From Chlorokybus atmophyticus (Eukaryota; Streptophyta; Chlorokybophyceae; Chlorokybales; Chlorokybaceae): 64,000 nucleotides of DNA. Position 1 is the first letter of the stretch; each line of letters begins with the position of its first letter. The notes beneath the pieces are model-generated. The model was not told the DNA's origin and made no database searches. It saw nothing but the letters and a program-made list of their open reading frames with translations. This document shows positions 47,811 through 64,000 of this stretch, piece after piece. Position numbers and translations under genes: made by a program. The stretch is from contig RHPI01003330.1 in assembly GCA_009103225.1 (NCBI GenBank), positions 626,772-690,771 on the forward strand, in the 5' to 3' direction.

Positions 47811-50600
47811 GAGCAACCGGTCTACATGGGACCCCCTACTCACTCTTCTTCAAGACCTTGAAGGTGAGAACAGCGTCAGCATGTCATCTATTGACGTTGT
47901 TCTATCTCATTATATTGCGCTACTACACATGGCACGTGGAGTGCGTGCGGGTGAGGGATTCCCTCATTTTTGAAAAGTGTTTGTTACCTTGTGGAAATGA
48001 TACATTGAGTAATACTTGGCCCGCAATCAATATTTCGTGACTTTCAAGGGCTTTATTCTCCTTTTACGATAAAGATTGAATGCTCATATTATAAGAGTGT
48101 GCTATACTAATCGTACGTTTCTCGTGTCATATACAATTGTACAGCGTACAATCAGTATCATATAATAAAGATCGTAGCATGCTGTATTAAACAATTATCG
48201 TGTGCTAATGCATTGACAATGCAGCATGGTACGATCTTTATTACACGATAAAGATCGTTCAATGCTTGCGAATGCAAATTACAATAAAGAGTGCAAACGT
48301 CAGTGAAGGACATTTCTTACGCGGCGCAGCAGGATGCCGCACGTCGACGTCTACTTGCGTCGGCAACGCTGCCACGCTTGGTCATTATTGTCGGGACAGC
48401 CGCGCTTTGCATCATCCATATCACATCGTGACTTGCAACGTGAGCCATATATAGAGCTGTCAGGCAGCCCAACACGTGTGTATATGTACAATAACATCTG
48501 CCTTCTCCATGACACCACTGGCCAACCCAGAGCATGTGTAAGTGTGCATAGCAAGCTTGCAACAGTGGCTCTCTGCGTTGTCGCACGTAGAATGGCCATG
48601 GGCGATTGAACAAGTTGCAGTCATTACCATGTTGCGCTGCACCGGCTCACCGATATGCTAGCGGTCGTCTCCCTATGGCCCTCCTGGAGTAAAGGATGGC
48701 CGTAAAATGCCACCAAACATACCGCACATACGATCATGTTGCATCTCATGTGGCGGTGTTTCGCGGGATAGAATGGCTATACGAAGACGATTGCTAGGAG
48801 AACATTTATGATCATGAGTTAATAATAGCGACGCCAACTAGACTCATTGCGATTTTTTGCTTGCATCAATCGATATCCGCTGCGTCTTCTAAAGAGTCTT
48901 TTATTATCAAACCTACGGATAATACATCTGACTGCCATACTTGTACGGCTGCTGCGCATGCTTTTAATTTAACCGGCAGTTTCAATGTTGCACCAATGTC
49001 GTACGAAAATTTGTTATATAATTATTGTGCAACAAGTTTATGTCTAAAGAGTGTTTCAATAAGTATAAATATATATACTTACTTTAATGCTTAATTACTT
49101 CAAGTTATGGATGCCATTTTGTAACGCCTGTAGCAAAAGGCTAAAAAACATCCATCCAACTGGGTTGCCACAACTGCCAATGGCGCTCATACCGTATGAG
49201 CGCCATTGGCAGTTGCTTAAGGTACGTTTGTTGCTTGGGTCGCTATCTGCGTAGTGTTGGCGTCGGCGGCATCTACCCTCGTAAGGTTGGGCAGATGGCC
49301 GACAAGGCGGGCGGTGGACGCCTTCACAACCTGAGGTTCTCCTCGCGGCCGCCTCCATCGTCATTGCTGCCGACCATCGCAAAGACCACTCTTGTCGTGG
49401 CGCTCGCAGCCTGCTTGTGCACATGTACAGCCGCCGGCGAGCTCGCTTGCCCTTAGCGGGTCCGATCAAGTTGAATTGAATGTAAAGTAAGATGCAAATG
49501 GCGCAAAGCCTTTCAAAAAATAATCAAAAACAAAAAGGCCATTTACAATTGCAAAAGTGAGGTCTAGCTTACCAATGCCATACCACCTGCTGCACTGCTA
49601 AGCAAGCGTGGCATGCACATTCTTAGCACTTTATGCCGTACGTAGATCATATCAATTAAGGCCTTTGTATAATAAAATTCCAATGGTTAGTTTTTCCTTT
49701 TCAGATTGCCTTATATTAAAGTGCATGATTACACTTTAATTTGCTTAAGGGTGCAGGAGGATATCGTACAGCAACGCAAAGACAATGTCTTGTTAATATA
49801 TGTTGGCACTCACTTGTGCAATCTTAAGACGACATGCGCAATAAACTGGCATACATGTCACATGCACATAGTGCACACCGAAGGTTGATGGCGACGTTAC
49901 CATTGCCATCAAATCATATTGTTCATACAGATATATCACTTTCCTACGAATGTCTTCTTATAGGAAGACATTAAGAACACATTACATCAAGAATTTTTTT
50001 TTGGCAAAGTGATATTCATTCATCAAGACTTGCCATTATTGTCGTCGCACTATCTACCAATACACCTACTTAATATGATAACTTTTTGCCATGTCAGTGC
50101 ATGCTAATGTGGTCAATTCAAAGTATATCCGCCGATACTAAGATAGTCATGATCTTATCAATATCATTCACACCGCACATGTGTGTACACATTTTAGCGC
50201 ATGTTTTTATTATGTAACAACATTTTCTTCTTAGCGCATATTGTAGTTTATGTAACAACATTTACATACAGAAGTGATCGGGAACAGAATTCAAAATAAC
50301 CTGTCACGCGCAATATGAATCAGTTGGAAAACGGACTCACGAAGTAGATTGTAATTGACGGCGCGCTTTGGGCGCTATACAGTTGTGACACCAATCCGCT
50401 TAATTACAATGTACCCCTATTGAACGACCTCGCTTCAAGTGAATAACCTCCTTAAAGCTCACATGCACGAAAATGCATGTGAGCATTGATGCAATGTGGC
50501 CCATTCAGCCAATAATGCATGGCATTAAACACTGACTTGCGCATACCAAGCGCAAGTCATGGCATTCCCCCTCCTCTTGTTTATACACACTCACCCAACC
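47811..50600. other. AT-rich island with many short perfect hairpins
   Basis: This stretch has no recognisable gene and is much more AT-rich than its flanks, apart from a GC-rich patch at 49230-49460. Perfect hairpins lie at 48231-48258 (11-bp stems), 49171-49215 (22-bp stems), 49949-49972 (9 bp), 50457-50484 (11 bp) and 50533-50559 (10 bp). Such spacing is reminiscent of palindrome-rich organelle DNA in green algae, or of MITE debris. Origin is unproven. Confidence 0.6.
49171..49215. repeat. 45-bp perfect palindrome with a one-base loop
   Basis: A 22-bp arm beginning CAACTGCCAATGGCGCTCAT is followed by one C and then its exact reverse complement. It is GC-rich inside AT-rich DNA. Confidence 0.95.
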
Positions 50601-50759
50601 TACCCTGTCTCTTGCAGCCAGCCAACACCTCTCCCTCACAACATTATTGTGTCCCCGCCTCCCCACATGTACCCTTCACCTCCTCCTCCTCCTCCTCCTT
50701 TCCTCCCTCTCCCTCTCCCTCGCCTTGGACTCCCTGTGCACCCCGATCGACCCTGTCCG

Positions 50760-51650
50760 CTACCTGGCGCGCAACCTGACGGTTGTGTGTACTACACGGT
50801 AGTACCCGCGGCTGTACCTGGAGTCATTCGAGTACAAGCCGTGCAAGAATGACTGTATCATGGGCTAAATACAGACGAATGGGATGTATAAGGTGAGGGT
50901 GGAGGCGTGTATCCGCGTCTCTGTATGTGCGCGCGCGTGCTTATGAGTGAGTATGTGTGCATGGGTAAGTGGTTGCACACGCACACGTCGGCACACGTCA
51001 GTCTCTGTGCATGCGAGTACATGTGTGCCCAATCGTGCGTACGTGAGCATGCAAGTCGCAGATCTTTGACGCTTTGCACCCTTGTTCCCCAATACACTTA
51101 ACCTACATGTGCACACTCACGCATGTGGACTTCAGGGCCTCCGCAGTGGTCTTGTGCGCGTGTGGTCGCGTATCCGGGTCCCCGCTGGCGCCACAACCGT
51201 CGGCAGCTTTGGCGTGCAACTAGTCTACAGCAGCAACGGCAAGGCTGCTTGTTGCCGTTGCAGACACAAGCACTGGGGTGAGTGTACATGTGTGTGCATG
51301 TGGCTCGTGGAGTCTACTAACTTATGACTTGCGTGTGCGTGTCAGAGCATGATTGGGCCACTGTCCCTGGCGTGTACTAGGGTCTCGCGGCCTTCGACGC
51401 TACGGAAAGGAGTCCCTGTGGAGCGTGGATCTCCGCACCACTCTCACTCGCACAGCAAAGGTACATGTGTGATGACAAGACATGGCACACAAAACCCATC
51501 AAGCACATTGTTACCACACCCGCATTGATGCGTGCACACATACAACACTTAATGCCACCAGGATCCGTCCCCACACTACCAATAACGTGGTGGCCGCCCC
51601 GGATGGCACCGCCTACATCACGGACCCATTGAAGATGGAGAGGGTTGCGT
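50760..51650 (+). pseudogene. Possible degenerate coding locus
   Basis: Four blocks flanked by good splice sites look like exons: one near 50755-50890 (YPRLYLESFEYKPCKNDCI, but with two in-frame stops), 51136-51276 (GLRSGLVRVWSRIRVPAG), about 51381-51461 (YGKESLWSVDLRTTLTRTAK) and about 51562-51660 (NNVVAAPDGTAYITDPLK). The compositions are coding-like, but the stops in the first block and the unknown family make this a weak call. It could be a broken gene, or a real one with different exon 1 borders. Confidence 0.3.
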
Positions 51651-52258
51651 GGAAGGCACTGCTATTTGCTTGTGCAGTGTGTTGTGTGGGAGTCTGTTGA
51701 AGTGGCATGGCACAATGAGGTTGTGGACAACGTGTGCGTGTTGATAATGTCTTGCCAAGCTATGACACGAGCTGAAAGCCAAGCAAAGCGGCACAGACAC
51801 AACATTCTTGCCAATCAAGGCGCAAGGGCTTTACCAAAGATAGAAGACAACATTGTTGGACAAGGTGATACAAAGGCAATGATAGTGGCTGTGACATCTA
51901 CGCTGCTGACTAATGTCGCACTAGTACCATGTTTTGTAACTCGCGGGGACATGTTATTCGACAGCAAGTATCAGGGTCAGGTGAAGCATCAAACAAGGTT
52001 TGGGTTACACCTTGTGAGTGCCATACGCGGGTTGTGCATCGGTTGTTGCAATTTGTCTTTCGACAACTTGCACTCCCACACTTGACGCTAGCATGCTAGG
52101 TACCGCGCACAAAGTGCACCGAAGCTTGTAGCGTAGTAGATTGTGTCGCTGGCCGTATTGCTTGTGCAGTGCGCATTTCCCAAACTCAGGCATGCAATAT
52201 GTACCTGTGCGCATATGAGTGCTTTTTAGATATACACTTTGAAGGCAAGTAGTACACA

Positions 52259-55200
52259 CTACTGCTGTGGCTCATCTGCTTCCTGCTCTTGCTGCTGCTC
52301 TTGCTGCCGCTCTGTTGCCGACTCAAGGCCAGCGATGAGTTTCTCCACGCTCTTGACTCTGCGATCGCGCTCCTCCTCGCCACCAACGTCCCCGATGTTG
52401 CCTCGGTACTCGCTCAGGACAGCAGTGATGTCATCAAGAGAGGCGCCCTGCTGGTGCAGCAGCAGCCGGATGCGCGCGCGGATGCCCGTGTGCTCTGCAG
52501 CCCACACGTGGCCTGCGATTAGAGCGACCAGCTGCAGAGTGTACAGGCCCTTGTCAAGCCTTGCCAGGTACTTCTCATCCTCGTCAAGCTCGTCCTCCTC
52601 CTTGGCCTCCTGTGCAGCTTGCCGCTGCTCCTCTGCACGCACCTGTGCACAGCAACAAACCCAATGTCAGCACGCATGCAAGCTCACATGCGCACAGACA
52701 CACAAGCGCGCGTGCACGTTCTGCACGCAAACTGAGATATGTAGAAGCTAAATGACGATAACATATACCTTTGCTGCGTATTTAAAGTACAGCTCTAACA
52801 ACCGGTCAACTTTCTCATACTCGCTTTCCACAAACTTGCTTGCCAACCGATCTCTCCTTGTGCCGCGTGACACATTGCCAAACAGCGAGCTGGTTGAAAC
52901 GCGAGATGAAGTGTTGTCACAATGTCAACAAGACGTTTTCCTAGGAAGGCGGAACCCAATTGCATTGCAAACTCACCTGATCATGGATACGGCGCGCTCC
53001 TCATCTTCATCCGAGTTGTCGACTGTGCGCTTGCCTTTGGGCTTCCCCTTGCCCATAAAGATGGAAAACACCGTCTTGAGACCAAGCACATCTGCCAAGC
53101 AGCTAGAGTGTGAATGGACCTGCATACCATGTACTGTGTATGACATGTTGGATTGCAATAACCACCAGAACAGCAAGTCAAGACTAGAGGGCGTCAGTTT
53201 GTCAGAGGTGAAAAGTAGTTCTCAGCAAAGCACTGAGGCACTCAGCTCCAAAATGCGTCATCAATCGCCCAGATCATGATCACGCTAATGATGTGTTGAT
53301 GGTGCAACACTGATAGGGGTTGTAGCAACGCTTGAGTTGTACCTACGAAGTGATCGCAGGCAGGAGGGCAGGCTGTGAGGGCGAAATCGAGGGTCTTAAC
53401 GGCCGCCACTCGGCACGAGCGCTTCTGCTTGATGATGATAATCATCAGCTCGATGCCTTCGGCCTTGACGAAGCGCACCTTGTTGTCCGCATGCATAACC
53501 AGACTGCACATTGAATCAAATAGGTTCTCCACCATCTCTTCCTCTTCGCCTGCTTCCGGGTCGTGGCTCTTGTATGCAGCTACAGCCTATTGTTGATAAA
53601 GTACATTGGTGACTTTATTGGGATGCATGCCAGTGGCAATAACAACAGGTAAGTGTACTGGCAAGTGCACAATTCATGAAGGGTATGACCACACCTGTAA
53701 CAAAGCGTCTACTCCATTCATGGAGCCAAGGCGCTTCTGATTGGCAGCATTGTCCTGCAGTAAAATGGCTAAAATCTCTGAAGCATACAGCTTGTTGCCG
53801 TCAAACTCTTTGGCTTTCAACCTATTCAGAAGCCATCGCAATATCCGCGTTTTCTCGCAAACTGTGGTTGCGACTTCTGGCCGCACTTCAACTAGATTCT
53901 CTGCAACATGGTGATGTCAACAACCACATTATATGCCAACATGCTGCGAGTGTCGTGACACACATGTGTCTGTCCGCGCCGCAAACAACATACCAACAAT
54001 GCTCAATGTGTTGAAAACGCATGTAGCTTCATCTGCAACTGACTCATCGAGGCGAGCGAGATTTGTGGTCAACATTTCCAGCGCCTGGTTTTCCAGTAGT
54101 GCGTCTACCAACAACTTGGCTTCTTCATCTGACTCTCCAATTGCGTCTTCATCAGTAAGCTCGCTGTCACCAAGTGTAGTAGTGTGAGTTTCAACCGGAT
54201 GCGTTTGTGCACGAAGGTGCAGAGTCTCCATGTGATTTTCACTTCTGACATGACACACCTTGGGGCTCACCGTATGAGATCCACAACGTCCATGGAGATG
54301 TCCGTGTTGTCATGGTTCAGGAGGCCAACAAGGCTGGTGACGGTGCCAAGTCGTACCATCTCTGGGTACAACTCCTGCAATGCCAGCCACACCACTAAGC
54401 GCAAGTAGCCAAATTCAATCCATGCGCGATCCCTATGCAAGTGAGCTTGGCAGATTGGCAAATTACAGCTTGGCAGATTGGCAGATTACCATACCGGGGC
54501 TGTGGCGAGGGCGTGCAGCTTCTTGACCTGCGAGGAAAAGTTGTTATTCAAAGTACGCATTGGGTGCATTGTGTGTGCAAAACACCCGAAACTCAGATTC
54601 AGCCATCACCTCTTCATCCAGATCTACTTCTGAGTCCATAAACCTGCACCACAGAGAATCCAAACATAAGGTTACATTTCAACAATGCCCTGCGCCTGTG
54701 GTATAAACAATAATCATATGTTGGCACTGCAACGATGCAAACACTGATACACCTGCGTACTTTTCTGGTTGGTCCATGTACTTCATGCGGGCTTCGAGAT
54801 TCTCTTTGAACTGTCAGCACAAGATATGAGTTGCTGCTAAGCAACACATGGAACAAACACAAAATAAACCCATGAACACGTGCGCGCGCACACACATGCA
54901 CACAGATAAACAAAATATGCTTGCACAGTAGCACGCATACCTTTCGCTCAAACGCAAGCACAAGGCGTTTGACCGCCCGAGAGTCCAAAGCTTCCGCAGG
55001 CCCGGCCTTGTCAACTGCTTCCAGAAGAGACAGATCAAACTCAGGACGAGGCGCCTTAGCAGGTGGAGGAGATGCCTGGCAGCAAGGCAAGTGGACAGGA
55101 CGTCAGCGATGCTGGCTGGCTGTGGATACATATTATTATGGCCAAGCAACCAACACCAGTATGGAATGTGACTTGTTTGTTGCAGATGTGACGTGCTGTG

Positions 55201-55797
55201 AACATGGCGACCGCACTAAGTCATGAGTGCATGCTGCCTGATTCTGACGTACCAATCGTCGTGCATAGTTTAGTACTTGCTCCAATGCAATGCCCGTTCC
55301 CCACGCATGGTGATTGTATAAGTTAAGGTGAAGTTGCTGCAAGAGACTGTCGCCGTTGCAGTTGCATGCAACGGACACCGGTACCAGCAACATACACACG
55401 CCCAACACACTAGCAAGATAACCTGCGCAAATGTGCAGACATACTGCACGCTACTACAAGATGTTTTGCTCTACATTATACCTACACAATGATAGCTGCT
55501 CGATTCAACGGTTTCATTGCTAGCAAATCTCACAGCTGATGTACCTCCGCTGTATGTTCCTTGCATTACGTACACCAAAATGTTGTTGGCAAACCCCGAC
55601 AGTGATACTGTCACTGTCAGCACCAGCCCTGCTCTCACTTGCTCAGGCGACGTTGTGGCTGCTGCAGGCTGCTCCTCCACCACCTCCGCGTCGTCCTCAA
55701 AATGCATAGCCATGCGCGCCCTGGCGTCATCAAACACCGCTGCGGCATCCCCCCCGCCCCCATCCCGCTTGCGCTTGGTCGCCATCGCCGCCGCCAT
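52259..55797 (-). CDS. CTNNBL1: Beta-catenin-like protein 1 (splicing-associated armadillo protein)
   Basis: CTNNBL1 is an armadillo-repeat protein tied to the Prp19/CDC5L spliceosome complex. Twelve exons join in phase: 55797-55639, 55075-54941, 54810-54761, 54643-54610, 54527-54495, 54374-54271, 54163-53994, 53900-53695, 53586-53343, 53091-52977, 52889-52769, 52642-52259. They give 584 residues (about 563 in human). Family blocks: MATKRKRDGGGG start, DQPEKFMDSEVDLDEE, LVGLLNHDNTDISMDVVDLI, ELTDEDAIGESDEEAKLLVD, LARLDESVADEATCVFNTL, LRWLLNRLKAKEFDGNKLYA, SEILAILLQDN, VLGLKTVFSIFMGKG, YEKVDRLLELYFKYA, LARLDKGLYTLQLVALI. An ATG 12 bp downstream (55785) is an equally good start. The C-terminus adds a Gln/Glu-rich tail. 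No defects were seen. Confidence 0.96.
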
Positions 55798-55912
55798 GAA
55801 TACCGCCGCCACCTGAGCTGAAAGCAGCAGCGCTAAGCAAAACAACACTTACCTCGCGTTCGAACTTGCTCTGTGTCTAAACGCCACGGGCGGCGGTGTC
55901 GTTGTGGGCGTC
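55798..55912. promoter_or_regulatory. 115-bp bidirectional promoter of CTNNBL1 and AFG2
   Basis: The two start codons face away from each other with only 115 bp between them, so both 5' UTRs and the shared promoter must fit in or overlap this gap. No TATA-like box is visible. Confidence 0.7.
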
Positions 55913-60113
<4,201 letters not shown>

Positions 60114-61307
60114 TCCATCCCAGTCAAGCTTGGCATTACTCACCTGACGTACCAACTTATCACTGCGTTCCAAGCTTTGGGTGAGTACGGCCTTCCTTTG
60201 TGCGTGTTCCAGCTTTGAGGTTTCTCCACACCCATGAACGACCCTTCATTCATCCTTCATCGGGGTAAAAGCTGATGTTGTGTGCAGGCTCACAGCTGAC
60301 TGCAGCTGCTTGGCAACATGCACCGCCTGCACGCTTTGGGTGCGGCTTCTGTCAAGATGCACACGCTGTGCTGCAAAGAGTGCCATTGCTAGCACAATGA
60401 CATCTACGTTGATGGCAGTTTATGGAAGCATAAGCTCTGCACAGCGCTTTTCCAGCCGTCCATTGCAGATGTTCGGGCCTCAAAGCGGGCACGCATCAGG
60501 CGAGTGCGCAGTGGAGTATTCTGGCCAGCGGTACGTGTGTAGTTTGGCGCGTAGTGATGGCCAGCTAGTGATGCGCAGTTAGCACCAAAACTACGTGTCA
60601 ACGATGTGCTTGTGATGTTGGACATCTGCCGTGGGAGCGAAGTTTGTCTCGTACTTCATGACAGTTTCCTGGTGTGCTTTATTAGAACCGCATGTATAGG
60701 ATTGTGTATGAGACTCACACATGTAGGTTTGCGTGTATGCATTCCCTCTTGCATCTTTTGTACACACTTCCTGTGCATTCCTTGGTGATGCTATATGTAC
60801 TGGGTAGGCAGGTACTGACATGTGCAGCAATGAAGCGCGTAAACGCATAGGAGCACAATGTCGTGTCATCATGATGCCATGCTATGCCATGTGTGGGATG
60901 CGTGCCATGAGCGTGCTCAAGCATTAGGGCTGCATGCACATTCCCTCGACGATCTTTGTACACAAGCCACCATATGGCGCATCTGTACATGCGCATAGTT
61001 GTTCGGATGCTGCCTTGATTATGGCCAACAATGGTCACCAAGCGACGTACAACAGTCGCCAATGCACGCAAAGAGTTGTGGGCAGGGTCATGCACAGACT
61101 TGGCGTCCCTGGCTACATGATGCACGTTAGAACGGAAGATGACATTGCAAACCTCCACTAGAGCATCTTCCAGGTACAGATGTAGTATCTTGTGTACACC
61201 CTGCACCGCTGCATGGCATTATGGATTATGGACTCGCTGTTACAAGCGCACTAAGAAGGATAACATGACACATTCACAATAACCAGGCAGCAGTTGATTA
61301 GCTGAAC
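60114..61307. other. Intergenic between AFG2 and the inositol monophosphatase gene
   Basis: AFG2 3' UTR, then promoter of the next gene. No gene was seen. Confidence 0.5.
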
Positions 61308-63866
61308 ATGGCAAGCTGGATAGCCATTACGCAAGGCATGGCTGTTGTCAGCGCCAGCAGCATCCACATTCTCCTCTGCTGCGGCGGCGGCGTGCGAGGC
61401 GTTAGCTTGAGGCAGCAGCTCGCATCACCAACGCAAGCTGCAGCTGGCGGCGGCGGCAACCGAGCAGCCTGCTTGAAGCTTCAGCGCAGCAGCAGCAGGC
61501 GCACTTGTTTCTGCCGGCCGCCGGCAGCAGCAGCTTCTTCTTCAGCTCAGCAGCAGGCGGCAGCTGCAAGCATGGAACCAAATGGTAAGTCCCCACACTT
61601 CGACGACTAAAATGCTCACTGCACAGGGTTGCTGGCGTGCATTCCACTCTGTGAGGAACGTGCGAGTACCTAGTATTTGCAACGCGTCACAATGCTGCAG
61701 TGAACGTGTGTGGGATGCTTCGCCTTGTTCTTTTCATTAAAGTGTGACGGAACCCTCTCTGTCTGCAGGCTCGGACCAGCTGGATCGGTGCTTGGAAGTG
61801 GCTGTGGCCGCAGCGCAGCAAGCTGGAGAGGTTGCATGCTGTGCATGTTGTGCATGCTTGTGAACGTTTATTAGCACTTGTGTAACTGGCATTACAAGTG
61901 CTACCGTAACCCATCTTTGCAAGCACATGCGCAATACAATAATGTGATTGTTCGGTATCACTGATGCATTGCATCAGTACTATCACACATCTCACGCTAC
62001 TACATGTTCGTGCATCGAATGTTTTGTTTTGGCTGAGTTTCGTGCTTGGTTGTCTCGACAGGTCATTGCCAAGGCGTTCAATGCAGCGAAAAGAGTGGAA
62101 GAAAAGGCCTCCAACGTACTGACTTGATAGCTACATTCTTGGAAGCACACTACACATATATTGGTAGTCATAACCAACACTGAGACTCTCCATAGGTGGA
62201 CCTGGTGACAGAGACGGACCAGCAATGTGAGACGCTCGTGCGCAAGACTCTCAGCGACGCCTTCCCAGACTTCGAGGTGAACAGAACTGTGCTGAACTGA
62301 ACTGGACTGAACTGAATCAGACTGTTCCCTGTGCCTTTTCCCGGTTCCTGAATTCGCATCACATGAAAGCTGTACCAGTTTTTAAACATTTCAAATTCCT
62401 AATATATATAAAGGTTGCATTGATGGTGGTTGCATGCTCATGGCAACGTTGTGTGTCATGTGCGTAGTTCATTGGGGAAGAGGAGTCGTCTAAAGGGGGG
62501 TTCACCTTGACTGATAAACCCACATGGATGGTGGATCCCCTGGACGGCACGACTAACTTTGTTCACAGGTGGGGACAGAAACATGTGCACACATATCCGC
62601 GCGAAAGTTCTGAAAGGTAGTCGCTGTAAATAAACGCAGTCTGAGTTGAGCGTCCTGCAGGTTTCCGTTTGTCTGCGTGTCTATTGGCCTGGCCATCAGC
62701 AAGAAGGCGGTGGTTGGTGTTGTCTACAATCCCATAATGAACGAGGTACCTCCTGGTACCCCGCAAGCTTGATGACTTGAGTCGTGAGGGTCACACGTGT
62801 CAGAGAAACAACTTGGCCTTTTGCGCAGCTGTTTACCGCTGTCAGAGGCAAGGGAGCTTTCCTGAATGGGCAGCCTATCAAAGGTAGGTGTCATGAAGAC
62901 GCTGTTATTTGTGCCCATTGTGAGTCAACTTCTGTATTTGGCTACAAATGGAAAGCCTGGCTGAGTGACGATTAGTATAGTAAACAGAGGTTCGATGCGC
63001 AGTTTCGGCACAAACAGAGTTGGGCAGAGCACTGGTGGCCACTGAGGTGGGAGTAGTAAAGCTTTAATGTTGATGATGCATCTATTTTCACGCACTAGTG
63101 CGAGTAACTTAGAAACACCTCTGATGCAGATTGGCATCGTGCGCGATGAAGCAGCGATCACCGCAACCACCAACAGGATCAAGGCGTTGATGCTGAATGT
63201 AAGGGCCTGAGTGGTGGTCTCATGCATGCTGTTGTGTTAATTGCTGCATCAGTCACCTTACATCCTGGCCAATACCTTGCAGGCGCGCTCGATCAGGTGC
63301 GCCGGTTCTTGCGCGCTCAACCTCTCTGGCATTGCGTGCGGGAGGCTTGATGCGTACTACGAGTTTGGCATTGGAGGGCCTTGGTAAGGAGGATATTTAT
63401 TGCAGCCATAGCATGCAACCCCCAAAGCGCGCTACAAACATGCATGCGCGCGTTGAAGCGCTCACACATGCACTCATGCATGCTCATACGCGCACGCATG
63501 GGCACACATACACATGGCAACCACCAGCATGTACGTGCAACGGACATTTCACTGGGCTTGGTGTTGCAATAACACAATTGGCAATCTCTTGTAAACTGCA
63601 AAGATGCTCTGCTGCAGGGATGCAGCTGCGGGCGCAGTCATACTGACGGAGGCGGGCGGTGATGTCATTGACCCGTAAGTTGTGAGAACCTTTCAATCGA
63701 TTCAGACCTTTCACATGGAAAGGCATGCCCATAGACTAACTCGACTCTCTTGTGCAGTGCAACCGGTGGCAAGTTTGACTTGCTTGCCAGGCGGGTGTTG
63801 GGAAGCAATGGGCAGCTGTCGCAGCAGCTTTACAGCGCACTACAATCTGCCGAGCTGAAGCAGTAG
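61308..63866 (+). CDS. Inositol monophosphatase family protein, probably plastid-targeted
   Basis: The enzyme is a Mg-dependent phosphatase of the IMPase superfamily, acting on inositol phosphate or related sugar phosphates. Twelve exons (61308-61584, 61769-61830, 62062-62115, 62196-62276, 62468-62568, 62661-62745, 62829-62883, 63003-63046, 63130-63198, 63283-63383, 63618-63674, 63758-63866) join in phase to 364 residues. Metal-binding motifs are complete: TETD in [32 protein letters not shown] (178-191), and [15 protein letters not shown] (from 310). The first 92 residues are Ala/Ser/Arg-rich with many Gly and few acids, typical of a plastid transit peptide, and absent from cytosolic forms. 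It most resembles the plant IMPL1 type, so the substrate (inositol phosphate or another) is inferred. Stop TAG at 63864-63866. Confidence 0.95.
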
Positions 63867-64000
63867 TGACCATTAAAAATCTAGTGCATTTAGTGCGTTT
63901 CAGTCATCGTTGATTTGCAGCGACGGTTGCCATTCTTTACCTCATCAACATTTTTATGTTGAGCTGCCTCCTTGGCAGTCTCATCGCATGCTGTCATGGT
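63867..64000 (+). other. 3' flank of the inositol monophosphatase gene
   Basis: Probable 3' UTR. No other feature seen. Confidence 0.5.

Noticed and set aside
52239-52751. 170-codon plus-strand Ser/Cys-rich frame
   Set aside because: It is antisense to the last CTNNBL1 exon.

Overview
The window is nuclear DNA of a flagellated green alga (Viridiplantae). Plant-lineage markers are a two-repeat MYB protein with the SHAQKYF motif, an HD2-type nucleoplasmin-fold protein and a plant-like tRNA-Asn(GTT). Flagellum markers are a complete BBS5 gene and a CFAP97/Hemingway-like gene. Genes are cut by many spliceosomal introns, almost all GT-AG. Twelve protein genes could be rebuilt exon by exon with consistent splice phases and family-typical lengths. 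The species cannot be named from the sequence alone.

Layout, 0-16 kb: 5' part of an EGF-repeat secreted protein (-), BBS5 (+), a FYVE/DM14-like endosomal protein (-), a DIVARICATA-type MYB factor (+), a CFAP97-like protein (-), and 3-hydroxyisobutyryl-CoA hydrolase (+). From 16 to 31 kb there is a repeat-rich accessory region built around a reticulon gene. It holds an intact reticulon (25.2-27.8 kb, -), a decayed tandem copy (20.3-22.6 kb, -), a promoter relic (17.8-18.15 kb, +), a LINE-like remnant (22.7-23.3 kb, -) and a perfect 1,241-bp inverted repeat carrying two mirror-image tRNA-Asn genes. Two inverted repeats here each end exactly at a single N, so assembly fold-back is a serious alternative to real palindromes.

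From 32 to 46 kb: a patatin-like phospholipase (-), exosome subunit RRP46 (+), a Lys/Ser-rich nuclear-type protein (-), an HD2-type protein with a C2H2 finger (+), and an unknown protein with an N-myristoylation-like start (+). From 46 to 52 kb lies a gene-poor stretch with a decayed CTNNBL1 fragment, a tandem duplication and an AT-rich island full of short perfect hairpins. From 52 to 64 kb: CTNNBL1 (-) and AFG2/SPATA5 (+) diverge from a 115-bp gap, followed by a plastid-type inositol monophosphatase (+).

The genes are mostly housekeeping and do not form one pathway. Loose themes are flagellum (BBS5, CFAP97-like), membrane traffic and shape (FYVE protein, reticulon, patatin), and RNA or ribosome maturation (RRP46, CTNNBL1, AFG2). 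Several neighbours are divergently paired with short shared promoters.
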